Assembly: GCF_018638295.1 (NCBI RefSeq)
Contig: NZ_JABTTS010000009.1
Coordinates: forward strand, 48,783 to 96,621
Length of the DNA: 47,839 nucleotides
Direction of reading: 5' to 3'
Source: Streptomyces sp. CHD11
GTDB taxonomy: Bacteria > Actinomycetota > Actinomycetes > Streptomycetales > Streptomycetaceae
Shown here: positions 36,340 through 44,566 of the stretch, piece by piece
Layout: each line of letters begins with the position of its first letter
How positions within the stretch are numbered: the stretch's first letter is position 1
Notes under the pieces: generated by a model
What the model was told of the DNA's origin: nothing
Databases searched by the model: none
The model's input: the letters and a program-made list of their open reading frames with translations, nothing else
Position numbers and translations under genes: made by a program

Positions 36340-36581
36340 CGGGAGGCTCCTTCGGAGTGCGGAGCGGCCGGGCGGGGGCTCATGTGGGGTTCTCCTTCGG
36401 GTGAGGTCTCAGTGGTCGGGGCGAGGCGTCGGGCGCCCCGTGGACTTTCGGCCGGCAGGGCCGGTGCGCCGGCCCCGCCGCGGGTGCCGGGCGGGTACGG
36501 GGTCGCGCGCCCCGCCCCGGCGGGACACCGCGGACGGCGGGCGCACGACCCGCTCCCGCTCCGGACGGCGGGTGCGGCCGG
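36340..36581. other. Intergenic gap inside the polysaccharide cassette
   Basis: 242 bases without a credible gene between the membrane protein and the epimerase. It contains short GC-rich inverted repeats, for example CGGGGCG/CGCCCCG around 36418-36440 and GGCCGGC/GCCGGCC just after it. These may end the upstream transcript or mark a second promoter for the epimerase and spherulin-4 genes. Confidence 0.5.
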
Positions 36582-37709
36582 TCACCGGGGGCGCTCCGGA
36601 GGGATGTGCGCCGAGGCGCGGGGAAGGGTGCGGGAGGCGTGGATCAGGAGGATCAGGGCCGCTGCGCCGCAGGTGAGGGCGGGGACGGCCGCGGGGTTCC
36701 AGGCGGTCAGGGTTTCCACCGGTGTGGACAGGGCCGCGAGGCCGGGGAGCCGGGCGGCGACGACCGTCGCCAGGGCGGTGGCCTGGGCGGTGGCCGTGAC
36801 CGTGAGGATCACCTTCGGCGCGTGGGTGAAGCCGTGGACCGTCAGGAGACGGGCCAGGAACAGCAGGGCGCCCAGGGCGAGCGTCCCGGGGAGCGCCAGG
36901 GGCTCGTCGAGCAGTGCGGACGTCGCGGCGAGCAGAGCGGTCAGCACGAGCAGGAACAAGGCGAACGCGCCGAGGAGCACGGGGCGCACCGAGGCCGAGA
37001 AGTCCTCCAGTCCCCGGCTGGAAAGGAGCCTGCGGCGGGCGCGGCTGCCGAACAGGTGGGCGGCCCAGGCGGCGGGGGCGCAGGCCAGGGCGAGAGCCAG
37101 GACGGGGGCGAGGGTGAGCGGCCAGTGGCCCCCGGTCGTGCCGTCGGGCCAGCCGTCGGGGCCGCCGGCGATCGCCGTGTGCAGCAGACCGTCGCCCAGC
37201 AGGGCGTAGCCGATGAGCCAGCACGTCCGGAACGCGGTCGACGAGCGCGCTGGGTGGCCGGAGCCGCTCAGCGGGCCCCGGCGCAGTGCCGCCCGCAACG
37301 CGAGGGTGACGGCGAGGACGCCGGTGATCGCCGCGTAGAGACGGGTCTCGCCGTGGGCGAGGCGCATCGCGATCACCGCTGCCGCGCACAGGACGCCGGG
37401 CAGGAGGGGGAGCAGGGGGGCCGGGGCCGTCCGGTGGGAACCCTCGCCGGCGGGTGGGGTGAGCGGGGCGGGGCGGGCGGAGTCGGAGTCGCGGGGGACC
37501 CGGGCGTAGAGCTCCTCGGCCAGGGAGAAGACGTCGCGGTGGCGGAAGCGGGCGGCGGTCCGGTCGGTGATGCCGTGGGCCTCCAGACCCGCCGCGATCT
37601 CCAAGGGGTCCACCGCCCTCAGGCACAGGTCGTGGTGGCGGTGCAGCAGTGCCTTGACCGGGTCGGCCGCACCGGGCGTGCTGCGGTTCAGTTCGCCCAG
37701 GTCGCTCAT
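36582..37709 (-). CDS. Polytopic membrane protein of the polysaccharide cassette
   Basis: A 375-residue integral membrane protein of no recognised family. The first 110 residues are cytoplasmic-looking and charged. About eight membrane segments follow (e.g. LLPGVLCAAAVIAM, LAPVLALALACAPAAWAAHLF, LLGAFALFLLVLTALLAAT, ALTCGAAALILLIHAS). Its ATG overlaps the stop codon of the glycosyltransferase (ATGA), so the two are translationally coupled and probably act together, for instance in export or anchoring of the product. It is too short and too dissimilar for me to call it PelG, though it occupies an equivalent place. Confidence 0.82.
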   Translation of the reverse strand: MSDLGELNRSTPGAADPVKALLHRHHDLCLRAVDPLEIAAGLEAHGITDRTAARFRHRDVFSLAEELYARVPRDSDSARPAPLTPPAGEGSHRTAPAPLLPLLPGVLCAAAVIAMRLAHGETRLYAAITGVLAVTLALRAALRRGPLSGSGHPARSSTAFRTCWLIGYALLGDGLLHTAIAGGPDGWPDGTTGGHWPLTLAPVLALALACAPAAWAAHLFGSRARRRLLSSRGLEDFSASVRPVLLGAFALFLLVLTALLAATSALLDEPLALPGTLALGALLFLARLLTVHGFTHAPKVILTVTATAQATALATVVAARLPGLAALSTPVETLTAWNPAAVPALTCGAAALILLIHASRTLPRASAHIPPERPR

Positions 37710-39394
37710 CGGGCTGTCTCCGTCGCGGGTACTGGGGCGTCCGTCGCCCAGGTGGGGACGGCGCGGGGGGTGGGCTCGGTCCAGTGGCCGGGTATGTGGG
37801 CCTCGGCGGGGGCCGCGAAGGGCAGGAGGGGGTCACCGCCGCCGTCGAGGGCGGGGCGGCGGACCGGCGTCCGCGCGACGATCTCCAGGTAGAGGCCGTC
37901 GAAGGCGGCGACGTTCTGTTCGACGGTGAACAGTTCCAGTGCACGGGCGCGGGCGGCGGCCCCGAGGCGTGCGCGGCGTTCGGGGTCGCGCAGCAGGGAG
38001 AGGCACGCCTCGGCGAGCGCCCGTGGATTGCGCGGTGGTACGACGAGGCCGGTGCCGCCGATGACCTCCACGACGGCGCCGACGTCCGTGGAGACGGTCG
38101 CGCGCCCGCAGAGCATGGCCTTGATCAGGCCGACGGGGAACCCCTCGACGACGCTGGACAGGACGGTCACGGCCGCGCCGGCGGAGGCGTCGGCCGGGGC
38201 CCCCTGGTCGGGGTTGCCGGATTCCTCGAAGGAGACGGGATGGTCGCCGACCGCGTGCGGGCCCTCGGCCTCGTCCGGGAAGAGCTGAGCGGCGAGTGCC
38301 TTGCAGTGACCGAGGTAGGCGGCCCCCTCGGGACCCGTCGGGCCGCCGACGATCCGCAGGCGGGTCTTCGGTTCCCGCGCGCGGACGGCCGCGAAGGCGT
38401 GCAGCAGCGAGACCAGGTCCTTGGCCGGTTCCACCCGGCCGGACCAGACCAGGGTGTGCGGGTCTGCGCTCTGCGGGGACTCCCCCGCCTCGGTGAAGGG
38501 CGTGGCGTCCAGGCCCGGGTACACCGTGCGCAGCTTCGCCCGGTCGGCGCCGCAGCGCTCCTGCCAGCGGCGGGTGTGCGTGTTGCCCGGGGTGATGAAC
38601 GCGGCGCTGCGGTAGGTCTCGGCGGCGACCTTGCCGTGGAAGGCGGCGAGCAGCGTACGGACCGCGGGGGGCGCGTCCGGGCGGGTGAGGTAGTGGGTCC
38701 GCAGCCGCACGCCGTACTCGGTGAGCAGGAGCGGAACGCCGAGGAAGTGGTGCGCGAGCAGACCCGGAAGGGCGGCGGCTCCGCCGGTGGCGGCGTGGCA
38801 CAGGTCCACCGCGCCGAGCCCGTCCTCCTCGTACCAGTCCAGCGAGAGGGGGCGCAGGGCGCGCTCCAGGTGTGCGGCGACGGCCAGCAGGTCCTGGACG
38901 CGGGCCTCGCGCGTGGCGCGCCGGGCGCCGGGCGCACGGCAGGCCCGCTCCAGGGTGCGTACGGCCGTCTCGGAGCGGAGCGCGGCCACCAGGCCGCCCT
39001 CGTCGCGGGCGAGTTCGGCGAGACCGTGGAGCGCGGTGGTGAAACGGTCCGCCTCGGGGGTCGGGCCGTCCGCCGGGGTCGTGGCCGGGGTCGTGGGGTC
39101 CGCGGGGGCGCAGAGGGCGGCGGCCAGTGCGCCGTAGTGGTCCGAGAAGCGCCGGCGTGCGCGGCGGCCGTACACCACTCCGTCGTCCTCGGCCGCCCAG
39201 AGCGGCGCGGTGCGCACCCTGCGGACCTGGGGCGGCAACGGGACCCAGCCCGCGTCCTCCTGGGCCTGCCCGCCGCTGAACGCATAGACGTCGAACTCGT
39301 GTTGCCCGAGCCCGCGCACCAGGCGGTCGCACCAAGGCCCGCCCTCACCGCTCACATACGGATAGCCACCCTCCGTAAGCAGTCCGATGCGCAC
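37706..39394 (-). CDS. PelF-like (DUF3492) family 4 glycosyltransferase
   Basis: A 562-residue GT-B glycosyltransferase. The N-terminal half begins RIGLLTEGGYPYVSGEGGPWCDRL and fits the DUF3492 domain of PelF, the cytoplasmic polymerase of the Pel exopolysaccharide. The C-terminal half has LVWSGRVEPAKDLVSLLHAF, RLRIVGG and SSVVEGFPVGLIKAMLCGRATVSTDVGAVVEVIG in several blocks, as in GT4 enzymes. In the ExxxxxxxE signature the second Glu is Lys (EGFPVGLIK). The C-terminal 50 residues are Pro/Ala-rich. The GTG start has GGGGGTG upstream. It is the first gene of the leftward cassette and overlaps the membrane-protein gene by four bases. Polymer and sugar are unknown. Confidence 0.87.
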   Translation of the reverse strand: MRIGLLTEGGYPYVSGEGGPWCDRLVRGLGQHEFDVYAFSGGQAQEDAGWVPLPPQVRRVRTAPLWAAEDDGVVYGRRARRRFSDHYGALAAALCAPADPTTPATTPADGPTPEADRFTTALHGLAELARDEGGLVAALRSETAVRTLERACRAPGARRATREARVQDLLAVAAHLERALRPLSLDWYEEDGLGAVDLCHAATGGAAALPGLLAHHFLGVPLLLTEYGVRLRTHYLTRPDAPPAVRTLLAAFHGKVAAETYRSAAFITPGNTHTRRWQERCGADRAKLRTVYPGLDATPFTEAGESPQSADPHTLVWSGRVEPAKDLVSLLHAFAAVRAREPKTRLRIVGGPTGPEGAAYLGHCKALAAQLFPDEAEGPHAVGDHPVSFEESGNPDQGAPADASAGAAVTVLSSVVEGFPVGLIKAMLCGRATVSTDVGAVVEVIGGTGLVVPPRNPRALAEACLSLLRDPERRARLGAAARARALELFTVEQNVAAFDGLYLEIVARTPVRRPALDGGGDPLLPFAAPAEAHIPGHWTEPTPRAVPTWATDAPVPATETAR

Positions 39395-39472
39395 GTGTGC
39401 ACCCCCGATCTCCCGTGTGAGGAGCCGCCGTTGGCCGGCGGCTCGCAGCGGGACGAACGTATGCGGAACACG

Positions 39473-39508
39473 TGGTGGCGTGATGGACGGTTGTCCATCA
39501 CGCCACCA
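39473..39508 (-). terminator. Terminator after the DUF3152 gene
   Basis: A perfect 16-bp stem (39473-39488 with 39493-39508) around a four-base loop, about 80 bases past the DUF3152 stop codon and upstream of the polysaccharide cassette on the same strand. It would separate the two transcription units. Confidence 0.8.
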
Positions 39509-39586
39509 GAAGGGGTGAACGGGCGTAACTTTCCCCCGCCGGGCGCGTTTCGGGGCGCCGGGCGTCCGGGTGCGATCAGATGGCGA

Positions 39587-41197
39587 TCAGGCCTTGGGGT
39601 AGGCCCAGGGGTTCGGGCGGCAGCTGATTCCGTCGTGGTCGAGGAACTTGGTCTGCTGCTGCATCACCGGTGCCAGGTCGCCGTCCTTGTCGCACGTGAC
39701 GTGGTTGAAGCCCAGGCGGTGGCCGATCTCGTGGTTGATCAGCATCTGCCGGTAGGCGTGGATCTCGTCGCCGTAGGTCTTGGAACCCCGCGCCCACCGG
39801 TACGCGTTGATCATCACGCGTTCGGTGGCCGCTGAGTCGCAGGAGACGTTGTCCTCGGTGGTGTCCAGCCCGGACTTGGCACACCATTCGGCGGTCGTCC
39901 GGGAACCGGCGAGGGTGATCACCCAGTCGACCCGGCCGGAGTGGACGCGCTCGAAGGTGCGGGCGCCGTTCTGCGCCCAGCTGCGGTTGTCGTTGAGCGT
40001 CCGGTGCACGGCCTCGGCGAAGAGCGCGCCGTCGAGGCCGAGCCCCCGCTCCACATCCACCCGGTAGGTGAACTTCTGCCCCTTGCCGGGCGCCTTGTCG
40101 ATGCCCGGGATCGAGTAGAACGTCCCGCTGCCCGCGCGCGCCGCGCCCGTCGGGTACGTCTTGTCCATCTTCTGCTCGTACGTCAGCGGCCGGGGGGAGG
40201 GCGCGGCGGGCGCGGCGGGCTTCTCCCTCTCGTCACCGCGCGAGGCGGAGTCCCGCACGTCCCTGGCCTGCTCGCCGGCCGACTGTGCCTGTACGCCGGA
40301 GCCGTCCCGTTCCTCGGCGACCTGTGCGGCCACGACGACGGCCAGCACTGTGGTGACGGCGGCGGCCGCGACACCGGTGAACGCGCGGCCCTTGCCGCCC
40401 TTCGCCTGCGCGGGCTCCCCGGCCGGCGGCTCGTTGTCGTCGGCGGGGTGCCCGTCGTCCGCCCGGGTGTCACGGGCGTCGGCGCGGACACCGGTGGCCG
40501 GGGCGCCGTTCCAGTCGGTGATCCCGGCGTAGGGGCCGGCGGGGTGCCCGGCCTCCGGCGTACGGGTCCTGGAGGCGGGCGGGCGCGGGGGGAAGTGGCC
40601 GGCGTCCGCGGTGAAGGCGTCGAGGTAGTCCTGGCGCGGCCCTCCGGGGGGCGCCTGCCGCTGTCGCGGGAGGGGCGCCCGGCCGTCGGCCGGCCCGCCG
40701 TATCCGGAACCTGCCGCCGTCCGGCCGTTCAGCGTCCCCCAGCCGCCACCGGGTTCCCGCTGCTCCGGGTGACCACCGCGGGCCCGCGGCACGCCCTGCG
40801 CGGGAGTGCCGTCGGGCAGCCGCGGGACACCGTGCCCCGGGGTCCCGTCCGGCAGACGGGGAGAGCCCTGCGGGGGCGTCCCCTGCGGAAGCCACCCCTC
40901 GGGGAGGCGGGGAACGCCGTGGGCGGGGGTGCCGTGCGCCGGGGTTTCGGGCCGGTTCCCGTACGGGGCCCCGTACCCCTGAGCGCCGTCCGCCGGCGAG
41001 CGTCCCGGAAGCGGCTGCCGGCCCTGCTCCTGAGCCTGCGGTGCCCCGGGTGCCCGGCGCGGGCCCGGCAGGTCCTCCCGGCGCTCGCCCGTCCGGTCGT
41101 CCCGGCTGCCCGCGCGGCCGTCGCGGCCCTTGCGTCCCGCGGTGGTGTCCGTGGCGTTGCTCCTGGGAGCGGGTCCACGCCGGCTGTGGCGTCCCAC
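39587..41197 (-). CDS. DUF3152 membrane-anchored metzincin-like protein
   Basis: A 536-residue protein: residues 1 to about 270 are Pro/Gly/Arg-rich and repetitive (PRLPDGTPGHGVPRLPDGTP), one membrane segment lies near 273-292 (VAAAAVTTVLAVVVAAQV), and a DUF3152 domain follows outside the membrane. That domain holds NHEIGHRLGFNHVTC (near 493-507), a full HExxHxxGxxH zinc motif of the metzincin kind, with nearby cysteines that could form disulfides. The same domain occurs in Rv3207c. Its substrate is unknown. A GTG start lies eight bases below the stop of the alpha/beta hydrolase gene, so the two form an operon. Confidence 0.9.
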   Translation of the reverse strand: MGRHSRRGPAPRSNATDTTAGRKGRDGRAGSRDDRTGERREDLPGPRRAPGAPQAQEQGRQPLPGRSPADGAQGYGAPYGNRPETPAHGTPAHGVPRLPEGWLPQGTPPQGSPRLPDGTPGHGVPRLPDGTPAQGVPRARGGHPEQREPGGGWGTLNGRTAAGSGYGGPADGRAPLPRQRQAPPGGPRQDYLDAFTADAGHFPPRPPASRTRTPEAGHPAGPYAGITDWNGAPATGVRADARDTRADDGHPADDNEPPAGEPAQAKGGKGRAFTGVAAAAVTTVLAVVVAAQVAEERDGSGVQAQSAGEQARDVRDSASRGDEREKPAAPAAPSPRPLTYEQKMDKTYPTGAARAGSGTFYSIPGIDKAPGKGQKFTYRVDVERGLGLDGALFAEAVHRTLNDNRSWAQNGARTFERVHSGRVDWVITLAGSRTTAEWCAKSGLDTTEDNVSCDSAATERVMINAYRWARGSKTYGDEIHAYRQMLINHEIGHRLGFNHVTCDKDGDLAPVMQQQTKFLDHDGISCRPNPWAYPKA

Positions 41198-41205
41198 GTC
41201 GCGCC

Positions 41206-42270
41206 TCAGCCCCTCATGTCGTCGGCGATGGTTTCCGCACCGGTGTCGGCCGGTGAGCCCGGAGCGCCCTGCGCGTCCGGCTCCCCAGTATCCCCCTCAT
41301 CGGCCGAATCCGTTGTATCCATGAGCAGTTCGCGAAAGGCAAGGGCCACGGTCTCCGGGTACTCCATCATCGCCACGTGCCCCGCGTCCGGAAGCGTCAC
41401 CAGCCGGGAGCCCCGGAAGGCCCGCGCCGACCGCTGGGCCATCCGGAAGCCGACGAGCTGGTCCCTGCCACCGTAGACGAGCAGGGTCGGCGCGAGTACC
41501 CGCTCGGCCTGGCGCCACAGTCCCTGCTGGCCACCCAGGGTGTACGCGTTGACGAGTCCCCGCGCGGAGCGGGCCATCGCGTCCCAGAAGTACGGCAGCC
41601 GCAGCCGCCGCTCCATCTCCTGCACCGCGTTGCGCAACCCCTCCGGCGACACCCTCGCGGGGTCCCCGTAACAGAGCTTCAGCACACCGCGGACCCGCTG
41701 TTCCGCCGTCCACTCCCGGGTGATGCGGGTGAACAGCGGTGCGATGCCGGGCACCGCCAGCAGTGCCGTGGGCACGGCGCTGCGCTGCACCCGCAGTTCC
41801 GGCAGGGCCGGCGACACGAGCGTGAGGGTGCGGACGAGGTCCGGGCGCACGGCGGCGACCCGCGTGGTGATCGCGCCGCCGAGGGAGTTGCCGAAGAGAT
41901 GCACCGGACCGCGGCCGGAGGCCTCGATATAACGGATCACCGCGCGGGCGTGCGCGGTGAGGGAGTAGTCACCGTCGTCGGGCGGCGGTGAGTCGCCGAA
42001 GCCCGGCAGGTCCAGCGCCTCGCTGTCGACTACGTCGTCCAGCAGCGGCATGAGGGCCGACCAGTTCAGCGAGGAGCCGCCGAGTCCGTGGACGTGGAGG
42101 GCGGACGGCAGCCCTTCCCGGACGGGCGGCCTCGACCGGACCGAGAGCGTGAGGCCGGGCAGTCGCACCGACCTCAGTCGTTCGCCCGCCGCGATCCTGA
42201 CGGCCGCCGGCTCGGGCAGCGCGCTCGCGGGCGGCACGGGCGGCACGGGCGGCAGCTCGGTCGAAGACAT
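41206..42270 (-). CDS. Alpha/beta-fold hydrolase
   Basis: A 354-residue serine hydrolase of the alpha/beta superfamily. HVHGLGGSSLNW is the oxyanion-hole strand, LDLPGFGDSPPP follows, HLFGNSLGGAIT is the nucleophile elbow, VYGGRDQLVG carries the acid and DAGHVAMMEYP the catalytic histidine. The last 45 residues are acidic and probably disordered (DTTDSADEGDTGEPD). No signal peptide is visible, so it acts in the cytoplasm. It is the first gene of a two-gene operon with the DUF3152 protein. The substrate cannot be inferred. Confidence 0.9.
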   Translation of the reverse strand: MSSTELPPVPPVPPASALPEPAAVRIAAGERLRSVRLPGLTLSVRSRPPVREGLPSALHVHGLGGSSLNWSALMPLLDDVVDSEALDLPGFGDSPPPDDGDYSLTAHARAVIRYIEASGRGPVHLFGNSLGGAITTRVAAVRPDLVRTLTLVSPALPELRVQRSAVPTALLAVPGIAPLFTRITREWTAEQRVRGVLKLCYGDPARVSPEGLRNAVQEMERRLRLPYFWDAMARSARGLVNAYTLGGQQGLWRQAERVLAPTLLVYGGRDQLVGFRMAQRSARAFRGSRLVTLPDAGHVAMMEYPETVALAFRELLMDTTDSADEGDTGEPDAQGAPGSPADTGAETIADDMRG

Positions 42271-42498
42271 GCCGCAATGTTACGAGACGATCACGTACTG
42301 GCTCATGTGTTCGGTGTCACAGAAGCGCCCGTCCGGGCGCGTGGCCTGGTGCGCGCCCCGCTCCCCGGGCGCGCGCACCCGTCACATCCCGGTCGCGGAT
42401 CGCATGGCGTCCGGATCGGGTGTCTCCTAGGCTCGTGCAGAGGGCACCCGCATGTGGCCCCTGCATCATCAGGGACGTTCGTAGGAAGGGAGCCCACC

Positions 42499-42726
42499 AT
42501 GGCCGTAGACCCGAGCGACCCCGAGACGTTCACGGACGACGAGGACGCGTCCGAGGACCGGGAGTACGACGTCGAGGCCCCCACGGCAGACGCCGCCGAG
42601 CAGCGGGCGGAGGTGAACCCGGACCGCGACGAACCGCTGACCGAGGTCGAACCCGGCCGCGCCAGCGAGGCGGATCTGGTGGAACAGACCCGGGTCGTCT
42701 CCCTCGACGAGGACGACTACCGGTGA
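42499..42726 (+). CDS. Small acidic protein (75 aa)
   Basis: A 75-residue, strongly acidic protein (about a third Asp and Glu) with few hydrophobic residues, probably disordered: DPSDPETFTDDEDASEDREY near the start and SLDEDDYR at the end. GGAAGGGAG lies about seven bases upstream of the ATG, and codon bias is good, so it is probably expressed. I recognise no family. It lies alone between the alpha/beta hydrolase promoter region and the TetR gene. Confidence 0.75.
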   Translation: MAVDPSDPETFTDDEDASEDREYDVEAPTADAAEQRAEVNPDRDEPLTEVEPGRASEADLVEQTRVVSLDEDDYR

Positions 42727-42936
42727 GGAGCGCGCCGGCCGGGACGCCGTCGCGCGACGAGCCGGACGACGAGGGGGATTCCCCTTGCCCTCTCTGACAG
42801 TGTTTGAAACCATCCGTACCGCTTTCTCCGCCGTCCGGTCCGTGAAATTGTGCGGGCTCACCGCGCACACCACGGTTACCGAAAAGTACGATGGCGGCGC
42901 GGCTCACACCGCACAGGGACGACATTGGGAGGCGGC

Positions 42937-43581
42937 GTGACAGCCATCGAGCAGACAGACGCGGTACGCCCGAGGGGTACACGCCTGCCGCGCCGTGCCC
43001 GGCGGAACCAGTTGCTGGGCGCCGCCCAGGAAGTCTTCGTCGCGCAGGGTTACCACTCGGCGGCGATGGACGACATCGCAGAGCGCGCCGGGGTCAGCAA
43101 GCCGGTGCTCTACCAGCACTTCCCCGGCAAGCTCGACCTCTACCTCGCGCTGCTGGACCAGCACTGCGAGGCTCTGATCCAGTCGGTGCGCCACGCGCTG
43201 GCGTCGACGACGGACAACAAACAGCGCGTCCGGGCGACCATGGACGCCTACTTCGCGTACGTGGAGGACGACGGCGGCGCGTTCCGACTGGTCTTCGAAT
43301 CGGATCTGACGAACGAGCCCGCCGTGCGCGAGCGCGTCGACAAGGTCACCAACGAGTGCGCGGAGGCGATCTGCGACGTCATCGCCGAGGACACCGGGCT
43401 GTCGCGGGCGGAGTCGATGCTGCTCGCCTCGGGGCTCGGCGGTCTCGCCCAGGTGGTGGCGCGGTCGTGGCTGCACAGCGACCGCAGTGTGCCGCGCGAC
43501 CAGGCGGTGCAGCTGCTGGCCTCGCTGGCCTGGCGGGGAATCGCCGGATTCCCGCTGCACGGCGTCGATCAGCAGCACTGA
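42937..43581 (+). CDS. TetR-family transcriptional regulator
   Basis: A 214-residue TetR regulator. The DNA-binding domain spans residues about 19-65 (RRNQLLGAAQEVFVAQGYHS, then AAMDDIAERAGVSKPVLYQHFPGKLDLY), with a recognition helix in VSKPVLYQHF. The ligand-binding domain is all helical (DLTNEPAVRERVDKVTNECA, LLASGLGGLAQVVARSWL). The GTG at 42937 has GGGAGGC directly upstream; longer in-frame starts lack a binding site. It corresponds to Rv3208, next to the DUF3107 gene as in mycobacteria. The target and ligand are unknown. Confidence 0.92.
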   Translation: MTAIEQTDAVRPRGTRLPRRARRNQLLGAAQEVFVAQGYHSAAMDDIAERAGVSKPVLYQHFPGKLDLYLALLDQHCEALIQSVRHALASTTDNKQRVRATMDAYFAYVEDDGGAFRLVFESDLTNEPAVRERVDKVTNECAEAICDVIAEDTGLSRAESMLLASGLGGLAQVVARSWLHSDRSVPRDQAVQLLASLAWRGIAGFPLHGVDQQH

Positions 43582-43723
43582 GGGCGACGGCGGGCGTTTG
43601 TTCCCGTCGGCTGTTCGCTCCTGGCGTTGCCGGGCGCAGCGTGCACGTCCCCTCACCGGGCTAATGTGTGCTGGTACGGCGCGGAAGGTCGCGCACTTCA
43701 CTGACCGTCGGAGGGACATAGCC

Positions 43724-43951
43724 GTGGAGGTCAAGATCGGCGTGCAGCACGCGCCCCGCGAGATCGTTCTGGAGAGCGGTCAGAGTGCGGAAGAGGTCGA
43801 GCGTGTGGTGGCCGAGGCGCTGGCCGGGAAGTCGCAGCTGCTGAGCCTCGTGGACGAGCACGGCCGCAAGATCCTGGTCCCGGCCGACCGTCTCGCGTAC
43901 ATCGAGATCGGCGAGCCGGCCCCGCGCAAGGTGGGCTTCGGCGCACTGTAG
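43724..43951 (+). CDS. DUF3107 family protein
   Basis: A 75-residue actinobacterial DUF3107 protein: EVKIGVQHAPREIVLESGQS at the start, a central helix (AEEVERVVAEALAG) and DEHGRKILVPADRLAYIEIG near the end. In M. tuberculosis the family member Rv3208A (TB9.4) sits in the same place. No biochemical function is established to my knowledge. The start is a GTG with GGAGGG upstream, 142 bases after the TetR gene. A strong hairpin follows. Confidence 0.9.
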   Translation: MEVKIGVQHAPREIVLESGQSAEEVERVVAEALAGKSQLLSLVDEHGRKILVPADRLAYIEIGEPAPRKVGFGAL

Positions 43952-43980
43952 GCGCGCTGCGGGCGACGACCGGCAGCATG

Positions 43981-44015
43981 GGAAGGGTCCGGCGGTTTCA
44001 CCGCCGGGCCCTTCC
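43981..44015 (+). terminator. Terminator after the DUF3107 gene
   Basis: A 16-bp stem with one G/T wobble (43981-43996 with 44000-44015) and a three-base loop, 30 bases after the stop codon. Confidence 0.85.
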
Positions 44016-44192
44016 GCGTCTCCGGCCGCCCCTCCCCGTCACCACCCTCACGGACCGGGCACGGACCGAACACGGGCCGGGCACGGACCGGGCGCAGGTC
44101 CTCCACAAGGGTGGATTGGATTTTGCAGGTCAGGGGTATGACGGGCTACGACCGATTGTGAGCAGGCCGGCCATGTGGGAGGGAACCCCAAC

Positions 44193-44462
44193 ATGCTCAT
44201 CGAAGCGCTCAGCTCCGCGATCCTCGGCCTGGCTCTGGCGTGGACGGCGTACAGCCGCATGTCGCACCGGCTGCCCGCCCGCGCCCTGGTTCTGCCGACC
44301 GGTATCGCCGGAGCGCTCTCCGGCGCCTTCGTCATGAACACCGCGCTGGACGCCGGGAACCTGCTGACAATACTGCTCGGCTCGGTGATCGTGTCCGTGG
44401 CCTCGCTGTCCCTGCTGCTGCGCCCCGCGGGAAGACTGCGCCGCCGGTCGGCGACCGCCTGA
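44193..44462 (+). CDS. Small membrane protein (89 aa)
   Basis: An 89-residue protein with three hydrophobic segments (AILGLALAWTAYS, ALVLPTGIAGALSGAFVM, LLTILLGSVIVSVASLSLLL) and a basic C terminus (RLRRRSA). GGGAGGGAACC lies upstream of the ATG. I recognise no family. Its position between the DUF3107 and ferritin-like genes parallels Rv3209, though similarity cannot be judged here. It converges on the ferritin-like gene. Confidence 0.78.
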   Translation: MLIEALSSAILGLALAWTAYSRMSHRLPARALVLPTGIAGALSGAFVMNTALDAGNLLTILLGSVIVSVASLSLLLRPAGRLRRRSATA

Positions 44463-44517
44463 CCGGCCGCCGACGGCGGCTCCGGGGCTGAACGCGGCCG
44501 GATGGACCGGCTCCGAG

Positions 44518-44535
44518 CCCCGCCGGGGCGGGGCC
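44518..44535. terminator. Convergent terminator before the ferritin-like gene end
   Basis: GCCCCGCC (44518-44525) and GGCGGGGC (44528-44535) form a perfect eight-bp stem in the 104-base gap between two convergent genes. The tiny two-base loop implies a few inner pairs are not formed. Confidence 0.6.
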
Positions 44536-44566
44536 CGGCGGCCCCGCGAGCCGGCCCGGGCGTCTT

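Noticed and set aside
36723..36731. Additional DnaA-box-like site TGTGGACAG
   Set aside because: It has one change from the perfect box and lies within the coding region of the membrane protein, so it was not counted with the three intergenic perfect sites.
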